Under the pieces are notes generated by a model. The model was not told the DNA's origin. It did no database searches and saw only the letters and a program-made list of their open reading frames with translations. A DNA stretch of 64,000 nt from positions 682,001 through 746,000 of the forward strand of contig NZ_RPHB01000001.1 in assembly GCF_019343195.1 (NCBI RefSeq). Reading direction: 5' to 3'. Numbering within the stretch: the first letter of the stretch is position 1; every line of letters starts with the position of its first letter. Below, one piece after another: positions 54,201-61,331 of this stretch. The translations under genes were made by a program, and so were the position numbers. This DNA is from Arthrospiribacter ruber (lineage in GTDB: Bacteria; Bacteroidota; Bacteroidia; Cytophagales; Cyclobacteriaceae).

Positions 54201-54443
54201 GGCTTTGATACCCAAAAGGAAAGCATATTTGAAGGTGTGAGCAATTGTGAGGTGGCTTTCACCTTAATGATTTACAGCAAATGGGGAGAATTGGTCTACG
54301 TAGGGAATGAAGGCTGGGATGGTACAATCAAAGGGCAGGAGGCCCCGATGGGTGTATATTCCTATATGATTGAATACAGCTATACTATCGATGGAACAGC
54401 AAGAACAGAGAAAAAAGCAGGAGTCTTTACACTGATAAGGTGA
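51288..54443 (+). CDS. Large secreted surface protein: IgGFc-binding-like, PKD, SprB repeats, CHU_C (copy B)
   Basis: This 1051-residue protein has a signal peptide (ending LTFGQ) and the same domain order as copy A: IgGFc-binding-like (GREFFLGFMENN, RSADGTVILPLPSLGKDYYV), PKD (FEWKFENEEDIKEGKTVEHL), Ig-like, SprB repeats (VCAGANAGSIEMRTSGGSGN, RCFDSEDGSLSFEVLGG) and CHU_C (IYSKWGELVYVGNEGWDG). Both end with GVFTLIR. Sequence identity is high in the N-terminal domain and lower in the repeats, as expected when binding regions diverge after tandem duplication. It is likely a type IX secretion substrate; the ligand is unknown. Confidence 0.85.
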   Translation: MWFNLGRVKGFLVFLAILLASKNLTFGQSTTIGREFFLGFMENNRTTTPVLRLDQASIIISAEEDATGVIQYESNSIPFSVKAGDQFVYAFPEDGLDMIHRTSRRIENKGIYIMSSGNISVHAFNFRARSADGTVILPLPSLGKDYYVTAHHENFNPGVDPGSNVNYESTLLVVAVEDNTQVEISLSAQSNDPIPIPPGSTISVELSKGESYQVKAVGDLTGSRVRVVNSTGDDCKNVAVFGGNKMTSVAQECDGSTGDHLFQQTYPIFSWGKEYVHIPFAGRTSGEMVKVLAAENNTRVFVNGQQRAVINAGRHVSFSFGREELANITADKPIAVTTFAKSYFCNIQSGQNASNGDPTMITLSPNNQLIKSTVFSAVQVVGIVNHFVNILTKTESKDKTILDGQNIGASFQPVPGNAAYSYARVEVSEGSHSLSNEDGLIGYVYGSGFIESYGYSAGASINNLNFETEVAYDFDVVGDKVACLGEQASWTVNPRDSKFVIFEWKFENEEDIKEGKTVEHLFDEPGVYKIKISAMTGDRSCDEMEEAEFEVTVVESKGSLEGPENVCPNIDEVTYFFENPENSSSVLWEVVGGQILEEDAYSVKVLWGDFDPEAKVIATPLTEEGCQGIAQEIAVFINDSIIPRKPKGIAEICYDEGVSQFYSVADLIPGRVYQWFIEGGEILSQSDAYEIEVLWPGPGSTGQIWYEEYSGANASCGGESERLVVNVNTPLQAEVADFTELVCAGANAGSIEMRTSGGSGNYEFIWTHDNNLKGPKAENLQPGVYSVIVKDAGGCELFFENIEISEAPALQLSGEMNIEPARCFDSEDGSLSFEVLGGVAPYTVLGESVLVVGSSIQVFNLAKGNYAIEVIDAGGCVLPLEFEVGAPETMETEFILENVACPGSISGSILAISKGGVGPYAYFWEFDGSVGPRLSQLGPGEYTLRVTDSNDCEQSFTGSVTEDAPQLRMPTGFDTQKESIFEGVSNCEVAFTLMIYSKWGELVYVGNEGWDGTIKGQEAPMGVYSYMIEYSYTIDGTARTEKKAGVFTLIR

Positions 54444-54529
54444 ATTTGGTATTGATTTTTGAATTACCAAATAAGATTTACGACGCTTTTTCAAGTTCAT
54501 CGATTAGTAAAAGAATCAGTAAGTTAAGT

Positions 54530-54576
54530 GTTAAAGGTTAATTGTTAAAATTCGTCCTAACAGCTTAACCTTTAAC
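54530..54576. repeat. Long inverted repeat after the surface-protein pair
   Basis: gttaaaggttaa (54530-54541) and ttaacctttaac (54565-54576) are perfectly complementary over 12 bases, and a further 5-bp stem (tgtta/taaca) forms inside. It lies about 90 bases after the copy-B stop and lacks a T tract, so it may be a processing hairpin or repeat remnant rather than a classic terminator. Confidence 0.5.
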
Positions 54577-54645
54577 CCTCAACAACTTTTAGTTCTTCAA
54601 TCCGGTTACGAATTACGATTTACGACGGCTAATTCAGGACCTCAA

Positions 54646-55578
54646 TCAAATCACTTTCTCGAAGTAAGCAATAGTTTTTTTCAAGCCCTCGCTCAAAGGA
54701 ACTTTAGGTTCCCATCCCAATTCTTTTTGTGCCATGTCAATGATCGGTTTCCGCTGCAAGGGGTCATCCTGTGGAAGTGGTCTGAATACCAATTTACTTT
54801 TACTGCCAGTGAGGTCTATGATTTTTTCTGCAAGCTCAAGCATAGTGAACTCTCCAGGGTTGCCGATATTGACTGGTCCTGTAAAGCCATCACGGCTATT
54901 CATCAACCTATACATCCCATCGATCAAGTCATCAACATAGCAAAAACTTCGGGTTTGCTTTCCATCTCCATAAATGGTGATGTCTTGCCCCTTAAGAGCT
55001 TGCACTATGAAATTACTGACCACCCTTCCGTCATTTTGATTCATTCTTGGGCCATAAGTGTTGAAAATCCTCATCACCTTGATTTTGACATTGTGTTGTC
55101 TATGGTAATCAAAGAACAAAGTTTCGGCACAGCGCTTTCCCTCGTCATAGCATGCTCTTGGTCCTATAGGGTTTACGTTTCCCCTGTAGCTTTCTGGTTG
55201 TGGATGGATTTCCGGATCCCCATAAACTTCAGAAGTAGATGCTTGAAGTATTTTGATCTTTAGTCTTTTTGCCAAGCCGAGCATATTGATCGCCCCGATT
55301 ACCGAAGTCTTGGTAGTCTGTACCGGATCAAATTGATAATGGACGGGACTGGCAGGACAAGCTAAATTATAGATTTCATCCACTTCGACATAAGTTGGAA
55401 AAGTAACATCATGCCTGATTAATTCAAAGTTTTTGTTGTCCAGCAAATGGTGGATATTCATTCTACTTCCGGTAAAAAAGTTGTCCATACAGAGTACTTC
55501 ATTTCCTTCAGCGATTAATCTATCAGCAAGATGGCTACCCAAAAATCCGCCACCTCCTGTTACTAAAATTCTTTTCAT
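54646..55578 (-). CDS. UDP-glucuronate decarboxylase (UDP-xylose synthase type)
   Basis: This 310-residue extended SDR has the NAD motif [10 protein letters not shown], an STSEVYG serine-threonine segment, the Y-x-x-x-K pair (ACYDEGKRC) and [10 protein letters not shown], all typical of UXS1. It oxidatively decarboxylates UDP-glucuronate to UDP-xylose (via the 4-keto intermediate). The near-complete match of the RACYDEGKR region favours UXS over epimerases. It supplies nucleotide sugar for surface glycans; it is divergent from galE, with 167 bases between. Confidence 0.9.
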   Translation of the reverse strand: MKRILVTGGGGFLGSHLADRLIAEGNEVLCMDNFFTGSRMNIHHLLDNKNFELIRHDVTFPTYVEVDEIYNLACPASPVHYQFDPVQTTKTSVIGAINMLGLAKRLKIKILQASTSEVYGDPEIHPQPESYRGNVNPIGPRACYDEGKRCAETLFFDYHRQHNVKIKVMRIFNTYGPRMNQNDGRVVSNFIVQALKGQDITIYGDGKQTRSFCYVDDLIDGMYRLMNSRDGFTGPVNIGNPGEFTMLELAEKIIDLTGSKSKLVFRPLPQDDPLQRKPIIDMAQKELGWEPKVPLSEGLKKTIAYFEKVI

Positions 55579-55745
55579 AAAAAGGCTTATTTTTATTCTG
55601 CTACGAAATAAATTAAAATATTCTAAAAACCGGTGTTTTTTTTAAAATAGAAAAAAAACTATTGAATAGATAATTTATGGAGCAGACTTCCCTTCTTCAG
55701 ATTATCCTATTAATATTGTGTTTTGGGGATTATTTAAACTAAGTC

Positions 55746-56765
55746 ATGAAGAAAATTTTAATTACAGGAGGAGCAGGCTACATAGGCTCTCACACAGCAG
55801 TAGAATTGGTGAATGCAGGTTTTGAACCTATCATCATAGATAATTTTTCGAATTCAGAAAAATCAACTCTTTCAGGCCTTGAACAGATACTGGCTAAAAA
55901 GATTAAATGCTACGAAGAAGATTGTAATGATAAATCAGCTGTAGAGCAAATTTTCAAGGAAAACCAGCTTGAAGGTGTTATTCATTTTGCTGCATACAAA
56001 GCAGTAGGAGAGAGCACACAGGTTCCATTGAACTATTATAAAAATAATATTGACTCACTTTTGGTGATATTAGAATGTATGGCAAAATATGGGGTCAAAG
56101 ATCTTGTCTTTTCTTCTTCCTGTACGGTTTATGGTCAACCTGATGTTTTGCCTGTTACAGAATCTACGCCCCGTAAAGAGGCTGAAAGCCCTTATGGAAA
56201 TACCAAAAAAATCTGTGAAGACATACTTCATGATTATGTAAAAAGTAAGGCGGGGGTACGGATTATCTCCCTGAGGTATTTCAACCCTGTTGGAGCACAT
56301 CCAAGTTCAGCTTTGGGAGAATTGCCTTTGGGAACTCCTAATAATTTGGTTCCTTTTATTACCCAAACTGCAGCAGGTATCAGAGAGAAGTTAACTGTAT
56401 TTGGGGATGATTATGATACAGCAGACGGAAGCTGTGTAAGGGATTATATCCATGTGATGGATCTTGCAGATGCTCATGTCAAATCTTTGGAATACCTTTC
56501 TAGGCAAAAGGATGATTTCTACGATATCTTCAATGTAGGAACTGGAAATGGCAATACAGTTCTTGAAGTGGTCCATACTTTTGAAAAGGTATCCGGTAAA
56601 TCGCTAAACTACATTATAGGACCTAGAAGGCCAGGTGATGTTGTAAAGGTTTGGGCAGATACTTCCAAAATCAACACTGTACTGGGCTGGAAAGCCCAAT
56701 ACAGCCTGGAGGATTCGCTCAGGGACTCGTGGAATTGGCAGTTGAAGCTGGGGGAGAAGGTATAA
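55746..56765 (+). CDS. galE: UDP-glucose 4-epimerase
   Basis: This 339-residue SDR has ITGGAGYIGSHTAVEL for NAD binding, SSSCTVYG with the catalytic serine, YGNTK with the tyrosine and lysine, and the GalE signatures LRYFNPVGAHPS, LVPFITQTAAG and VRDYIHVMDLA. It converts UDP-glucose to UDP-galactose for the Leloir pathway and glycan synthesis. Its last 47 bases overlap, on the opposite strand, the 3' end of the GH99-like gene. Confidence 0.95.
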   Translation: MKKILITGGAGYIGSHTAVELVNAGFEPIIIDNFSNSEKSTLSGLEQILAKKIKCYEEDCNDKSAVEQIFKENQLEGVIHFAAYKAVGESTQVPLNYYKNNIDSLLVILECMAKYGVKDLVFSSSCTVYGQPDVLPVTESTPRKEAESPYGNTKKICEDILHDYVKSKAGVRIISLRYFNPVGAHPSSALGELPLGTPNNLVPFITQTAAGIREKLTVFGDDYDTADGSCVRDYIHVMDLADAHVKSLEYLSRQKDDFYDIFNVGTGNGNTVLEVVHTFEKVSGKSLNYIIGPRRPGDVVKVWADTSKINTVLGWKAQYSLEDSLRDSWNWQLKLGEKV

Positions 56766-58392
56766 ATCCTGTTCTTCTGTCTGTGAAGACCTCTTTGATG
56801 GCTTCCAAATAATCAAACCCATGTCCTTCTGTAGGTTCGATGTAGTTTCCTTCCAAATATTCATTCCAGCAACAGATCATGATGGTGTTCCCGTTGCTGG
56901 ATTTATATTTTTCAGACTGTTTTTTGGCATCTTCCAGTTTAGCTTTGAAAGTTGATTTGGTGCTGTGAACCCTGTCTTTGATAGGCTCGCTGGGAAAGCC
57001 AGTTTGTTGCGGCCATGTACCACCTGCCGGTCTCATATCCCAACCCATAGCTACAGGAACCTGATATTCAAAGGCTGGGTCGTTTTTAAACAATTCACTC
57101 CATTCTTGCCAATGGCCTTTGTAAGTTTTTCTCATATCCGCATAACTTTTGTTGTCCTGACGGTAATGGTTGTGGTAAACGTATCCCGTCAGGCCTTCAA
57201 AGCCCATTCCTTTCAATCTTGGGACATAATCCTGAAACAAAAGCCTATCGGTATACCTGCCTCCCCGCCATGGTTCCTGTCTATTGTTGGGAACCCATTT
57301 GGTAGGCATACCATATTGTCTTTCATTTGGCATCATGGCTCCTGAGGCTACGGCTATGAATTTTATGCCGGACAACCCATTTTTTCTGGCCAAATCCTTA
57401 GACCTGTCCAATAGTTCCTTCATGGTGATTCCATAAAATGAAGCCCTAGATTCCGTGTCCTGAGGAAAATAGAAGTAGACAATCGGCCTTCCATCCTCTG
57501 ACCTCAGATAATCTTTTCTTTTGAAATACTTGTCAATCCAAAGCTGGGTGATTTTGTCATGCACTTGTAGATAAAGTGCCTTATCAGGCTTTTCTCCTCT
57601 GTAGTTTCGCCCTGCAGCCATACTTTCAGGCGAGCCAATGTCCAGCCAGGCTCTCCAGCGTTCATCAGAATCATCGCACCAATTGATGGCCCATTTCATT
57701 TGCTTATCAGCAGGAAGCTTGGCATTTTCTCTCAAAAGTACTTCCAACTGATCATTCCATTCTTCCAATCCGGGAACAGCCACCCTTCCATCTCTATTGG
57801 GATCAATTTTCCACCCTTCTGGATAGTAAATCTTTGCCTGTGGCCCAAAATACAGGTGATAGTAATAGTGTCTGCCAAAAAACCAATCATAGGCAAAAAA
57901 ATCAATGCCATAGCTTTTCATATATTCCAGTTGCTTTTTGATGACTGCCGGATCGTCTCTTTTATAAAAACCCTTGAGGGCAGAGATAGGCTTCCTGTCC
58001 AGATAAGGACCTTCGTAAGGATATTGCCTGTTGTAGATTCTGCCCCTTGGACCCCAAATGGCCGTATTCTGCAAGCTGGCACAATCTTCTCTTCCTGTGA
58101 TACAGGACCAAAAGCTGTCCCGGTCAAAATTAGGATCAGAAGAAGTGTTCCAAGATGGCATATAGTACACTCCTACCATTTGCTGGGGACTGTTTTGCGT
58201 GTCCATCGTTCTTAAGAGGGAGCTCTCTCCTAATTCCTCCTCATTTGTTAAGCTTTTAGGACTTGTCTCTGCTTCAGCAAGCTGTTCGGAAGATTCATCT
58301 GATGTTTGGGAATCAGCATGCTCACAACCTTCTGGATCAATGACGACAATACCTAGAATCAGTAGAAAAGGCCAAAATATTTTCATTTTCAA
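56719..58392 (-). CDS. Glycoside hydrolase 99 / WbsX-like lipoprotein
   Basis: This 557-residue protein has a lipoprotein or secretion signal at the N-terminus (LLILGIVVIDPEGC is a possible lipobox, Cys23), a low-complexity Ser/Glu linker (about 25-65) and a TIM-barrel-like domain. Segments GVYYMPSW, YGIDFFAYDWFFG and the C-terminal CCWNEYLEGNYIEPTEG match the GH99-like/WbsX family, whose characterised GH99 members cut internal alpha-mannosidic bonds. The substrate here is not known. The last 16 codons are antisense to galE and encode a low-complexity Ser/Pro tail (PSPPASTANSTSP), possibly a late readthrough extension. Confidence 0.75.
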   Translation of the reverse strand: MKMKIFWPFLLILGIVVIDPEGCEHADSQTSDESSEQLAEAETSPKSLTNEEELGESSLLRTMDTQNSPQQMVGVYYMPSWNTSSDPNFDRDSFWSCITGREDCASLQNTAIWGPRGRIYNRQYPYEGPYLDRKPISALKGFYKRDDPAVIKKQLEYMKSYGIDFFAYDWFFGRHYYYHLYFGPQAKIYYPEGWKIDPNRDGRVAVPGLEEWNDQLEVLLRENAKLPADKQMKWAINWCDDSDERWRAWLDIGSPESMAAGRNYRGEKPDKALYLQVHDKITQLWIDKYFKRKDYLRSEDGRPIVYFYFPQDTESRASFYGITMKELLDRSKDLARKNGLSGIKFIAVASGAMMPNERQYGMPTKWVPNNRQEPWRGGRYTDRLLFQDYVPRLKGMGFEGLTGYVYHNHYRQDNKSYADMRKTYKGHWQEWSELFKNDPAFEYQVPVAMGWDMRPAGGTWPQQTGFPSEPIKDRVHSTKSTFKAKLEDAKKQSEKYKSSNGNTIMICCWNEYLEGNYIEPTEGHGFDYLEAIKEVFTDRRTGFIPSPPASTANSTSP

Positions 58393-58826
58393 AAGTGTTA
58401 GGTAATCAAATGGTTTACTTTTCTAAAATAGGAAATGCATAACGGAATTACATCTTGGAGTTAGAAATACTTTACGATTAATCTCTTTTTAGTTGTTATA
58501 AAATGTTTGAATTCAGATATTGGTAAAGACATTTTAACTTTTACTTAGGGCGTGCTGAAAAACGCCAACTGAAGAATAAATTCTTTAAATTTTGATGAAT
58601 ACCCCGTTTGTCAGGTATTTTTTTTTAAGCAGGTGCATGTTTATTTAATGTTATAGCTTGATTTCCGTGCTCCTTAAAATTTCAAAATTTTAAGGCTAGT
58701 CTCAGGCATACCATCTTCTTCATTGGGCTCACTCGAAGTATAAGCATACATCTTCATTCGCCCGCTTTGAATCTGGCATACCTGAGACTTTTTCAGCAAG
58801 CCCTACTTATTTTCAACAAATATTTT
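58393..58826. other. Spacer holding the promoter of the GH99-like gene and a MITE-like element
   Basis: The first 150 bases are AT-rich and should hold the minus-strand promoter. The rest is occupied by the inverted-repeat element at 58548-58803. No further gene is evident. Confidence 0.5.
58548..58803. mobile_element. MITE-like non-autonomous element (256 bp) with target duplication
   Basis: The terminal inverted repeats are 15 bases with a single mismatch: gggcgtgctgaaaaa (58548-58562) and tttttcagcaagccc (58789-58803). The 6-base sequence tactta flanks both ends (58542-58547 and 58804-58809), a convincing target-site duplication. Inside lie a perfect hairpin ccttaaaatt-tcaa-aattttaagg (58672-58695) and a second inverted pair agtctcaggcatacc / ggcatacctgagact. 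There is no transposase gene, so it must have been moved by an enzyme encoded elsewhere. Confidence 0.75.
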
Positions 58827-58955
58827 ATGATAGCGACTTTCTTATACCTTATATTGATGGTTGGACTCGTAATAATATTGGGGTTTATCCTTTTGATAGT
58901 CATCAGAGAGGGAGTTAAATCCTGGAAATTTATTTTCCGAAAGAGAAGGTTATAA
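58827..58955 (+). CDS. Possible small membrane peptide (42 residues)
   Basis: The frame from the ATG at 58827 encodes one long hydrophobic helix (about residues 2-27) followed by a basic tail (KSWKFIFRKRRL), the layout of a small single-pass membrane protein. It begins just outside the MITE-like element and is followed by a terminator. There is no homology evidence, so it may be chance. Confidence 0.3.
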   Translation: MIATFLYLILMVGLVIILGFILLIVIREGVKSWKFIFRKRRL

Positions 58956-58967
58956 AATTTCCAAATA

Positions 58968-59008
58968 AAAAAAACCGTGCTGAAATTCAATTCAACACGG
59001 TTTTTTTA
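58968..59008. terminator. Bidirectional terminator downstream of the transketolase genes
   Basis: aaaaaaaccgtg and cacggttttttt form a 12-bp stem with T or A tracts on both sides. It ends the minus-strand transketolase unit, 18 bases after the stop codon, and would also stop transcription from the left. Confidence 0.85.
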
Positions 59009-59025
59009 AGTTATTAATCTCAATA

Positions 59026-59994
59026 TTATTTTCTGGCCAATGCTTTTTTGGCGGCCTTCACAATATTCTCGGCATTCAGTCCATATTTTTCCAGGAGCTG
59101 TGTCGGCGTACCTGATTCTCCAAAGGAATCGTTGACCCCCACATACTCCAGCGGAGCAGGATGGTTCCTGATCAGTGTCTGGGCGATGCTGTCCCCCAAA
59201 CCTCCGTTGAGCTGATGCTCTTCGGCAGATACCGCGCAGCCTGTCTTGGCTACAGAATCCAATATAGCTTCCGTATCCAGAGGCTTGATGGTGTGGATGT
59301 TGATTACCTCGGCAGAGATACCTTCCTCTCTCAACATGGCTTCCGCTACCACTGCTTCCCATACCAGGTGGCCTGTGGCGAAGATGGTCACGTCCTTGCC
59401 CTCTATCATTTTCCATGCCTTGCCGATCTCAAACTTCTGGTCTGCAGGGGTGAATATAGGCCAGCTTGGTCTGCCAAACCTGAGGTAGGCAGGACCTACA
59501 TGGTCCACCAATGCCAGTGTCGCGGCCTTGGTCTGATTGTAGTCACAGGGATTGATCACTGTCATGTGCGGCAGCATTCTCATCATGCCCAGGTCTTCCA
59601 GGATCTGGTGCGTAGCACCGTCCTCACCCAGCGTGAGGCCGGCATGGGAGGCGCAGATTTTCACATTCTTGTCCGAATAGGCCACAGACTGTCTGATCTG
59701 GTCATAGACCCTGCCTGTGGAGAAATTGGCAAAGGTGCCCGTGAAAGGGATTTTGCCCCCTATGGTCATACCGGCGGCAAGTCCTATCATGTTGGCTTCC
59801 GCGATACCTACCTGGAAAAACCTCTCGGGAAATTCCTTCTGAAAGGCCCCCATTTTCAGTGAACCTATCAGGTCGGCACAGAGGCCTACCACATTGGGGT
59901 TGTTTCTTCCTGCTTCCAGCAGTCCGTCACCGAAGCCGGAGCGTGTGTCCTTCTTTTCGGTATAGGTGTATTTTAAGTCAAGTGTCTTTTCCAT
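59026..59994 (-). CDS. Transketolase, C-terminal subunit
   Basis: This 322-residue protein corresponds to the pyrimidine-binding and C-terminal domains of transketolase: GIAEANMIGLAAGM with the catalytic glutamate, FSTGRVYDQIRQSVAYS, SHAGLTLGEDGATHQ and the LRFGRPSWP segment. Transketolase moves two-carbon units between sugar phosphates in the pentose phosphate pathway, using thiamine diphosphate. It needs the N-terminal subunit encoded one base upstream. The pair is visibly more GC-rich, with C/G third positions, than the neighbouring genes. Confidence 0.9.
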   Translation of the reverse strand: MEKTLDLKYTYTEKKDTRSGFGDGLLEAGRNNPNVVGLCADLIGSLKMGAFQKEFPERFFQVGIAEANMIGLAAGMTIGGKIPFTGTFANFSTGRVYDQIRQSVAYSDKNVKICASHAGLTLGEDGATHQILEDLGMMRMLPHMTVINPCDYNQTKAATLALVDHVGPAYLRFGRPSWPIFTPADQKFEIGKAWKMIEGKDVTIFATGHLVWEAVVAEAMLREEGISAEVINIHTIKPLDTEAILDSVAKTGCAVSAEEHQLNGGLGDSIAQTLIRNHPAPLEYVGVNDSFGESGTPTQLLEKYGLNAENIVKAAKKALARK

Positions 59995-59995
59995 T

Positions 59996-60847
59996 TCAGT
60001 AGTCTCCTAATGTTTCTTCCAATTGTCCCAGGGCATTTTCAAGCTGTTCGTCATTCGGTGCCACGCCGTGCCATTTGTGCGTGCCGACCATAAAGTCCAC
60101 CCCGTAGCCCATTTCTGTGTGGAGCAGGATCATCACGGGCTTGCCCTGTCCGGTCAGGGACTTCGCCTTGGCCAGGCCTTCCAGTACGGAAGCCATGTCG
60201 TTTCCTTTTTCGATATTGACGATCTGCCAGCCAAAGGCTTCCCACTTGGCTCCGAGGTCTATCAGGTCCATGACCTTTTCGGTAGGGCCGTCGATCTGCT
60301 GTCTGTTCAGGTCAATGGCAGCGATCAGGTTGTCCACCTTGTGGTGGGCCGCATACATGGCAGCTTCCCATACCTGCCCTTCCTGCTGCTCACCGTCACC
60401 CATCATCACATAGACAAGCTTGTCATCCTGGTTGAGTTTTTTGGTCTGTGCCGCACCGATTCCTACAGAAAGTCCCTGTCCAAGAGAACCCGAGGCAATC
60501 CTGATTCCGGGAAGTCCTTCTTCTGTGGCCGGATGGCCCTGAAGCCTGGAATTGATTTTACGGAAGGTGCCCAGCTCGGGAACACCGAAGTAGCCTGATC
60601 TGGCCAACACACTGTACCAGAGTGCAGACACGTGTCCGTTGGAAAGAAAGAAAAGGTCTTCGCCTTTTCCGTCCATTTTGAAGTCGGAGTCATGCTCCAT
60701 TTCATTGAAAAAGAGTGCGACAACATATTCGCACATGCCAAGGGCAGCCCCCGGGTGGCCTGACTGCACGGCATGTACCATGCGAAGACAGTCCCTTCTG
60801 ACCTGGGAACAGATTCCTTCGAGATGATCGATTGAGTGTTTTTCCAT
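59996..60847 (-). CDS. Transketolase, N-terminal subunit
   Basis: This 283-residue protein corresponds to the PP domain of transketolase: GHPGAALGMCEYV, SNGHVSALWYSVL, GSLGQGLSVGIG and the thiamine-diphosphate motif GDGEQQEGQVWE continuing to IDLNRQQ. Together with the adjacent subunit it forms one split enzyme, a common arrangement in bacteria. The genes are separated by one base. The Bcp peroxiredoxin gene ends the cluster on the upstream side with 10 bases between coding regions. Confidence 0.9.
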   Translation of the reverse strand: MEKHSIDHLEGICSQVRRDCLRMVHAVQSGHPGAALGMCEYVVALFFNEMEHDSDFKMDGKGEDLFFLSNGHVSALWYSVLARSGYFGVPELGTFRKINSRLQGHPATEEGLPGIRIASGSLGQGLSVGIGAAQTKKLNQDDKLVYVMMGDGEQQEGQVWEAAMYAAHHKVDNLIAAIDLNRQQIDGPTEKVMDLIDLGAKWEAFGWQIVNIEKGNDMASVLEGLAKAKSLTGQGKPVMILLHTEMGYGVDFMVGTHKWHGVAPNDEQLENALGQLEETLGDY

Positions 60848-60857
60848 TGTATTGGAA

Positions 60858-61307
60858 TTATTTGAGTATTTGATTGGTGTGTTCTTTTGTTTTGACTTTG
60901 TCTATGATTTCTTCAACCTTGCCCTCTTCGTCTATGATAAAAGTAGTACGGGCTGTTCCCATATATTTCCTTCCATACATGGATTTTTCTACCCAGGTAC
61001 CATAAGCTTCATGGACTGTTTTGTCTTCATCAGCGATCAAGGTGAAAGGCAATTCTTGCTTTTCTATAAATTTTTTGTGGGATTTTTCTGAATCAGAACT
61101 TACACCCAAGACCACATATCCTGCTTTTTGCAAAGCTTCATAATTGTCTCTCAGGTTACAAGCTTGGGCTGTACATCCAGGCGTATTGTCTTTTGGATAA
61201 AAATAAAGCACTACTTTTTTTCCTTTGAAGTCAGACAGTTTGATGGTATTTCCATCTTGATCTTTTGCTTCAAAATTCGGTGCTGCTTTTCCTACTTCTA
61301 CTGACAT
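60858..61307 (-). CDS. bcp: Thioredoxin-dependent thiol peroxidase (Bcp-type peroxiredoxin)
   Basis: This 149-residue peroxiredoxin has the peroxidatic cysteine Cys45 in PKDNTPGCTAQAC and the resolving cysteine Cys50 five residues later, the atypical two-cysteine Bcp layout. Other family signs are PNFEAKDQDG at the N-terminus and GTARTTFIIDEEG near the C-terminus. It reduces hydrogen peroxide and organic hydroperoxides in the cytoplasm using thioredoxin. It is followed on the same strand by the transketolase genes after 10 bases. Confidence 0.95.
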   Translation of the reverse strand: MSVEVGKAAPNFEAKDQDGNTIKLSDFKGKKVVLYFYPKDNTPGCTAQACNLRDNYEALQKAGYVVLGVSSDSEKSHKKFIEKQELPFTLIADEDKTVHEAYGTWVEKSMYGRKYMGTARTTFIIDEEGKVEEIIDKVKTKEHTNQILK

Positions 61308-61331
61308 AATGTTTTCGTTTTAAGGTTATGA

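Noticed and set aside
59161-59862. 233-codon plus-strand frame inside the transketolase C-terminal subunit
   Set aside because: Open only because of the higher GC content of the sense gene; the composition is typical of an antisense shadow.
60023-60598. 191-codon plus-strand frame inside the transketolase N-terminal subunit
   Set aside because: Shadow of a gene with clear thiamine-diphosphate motifs on the other strand.
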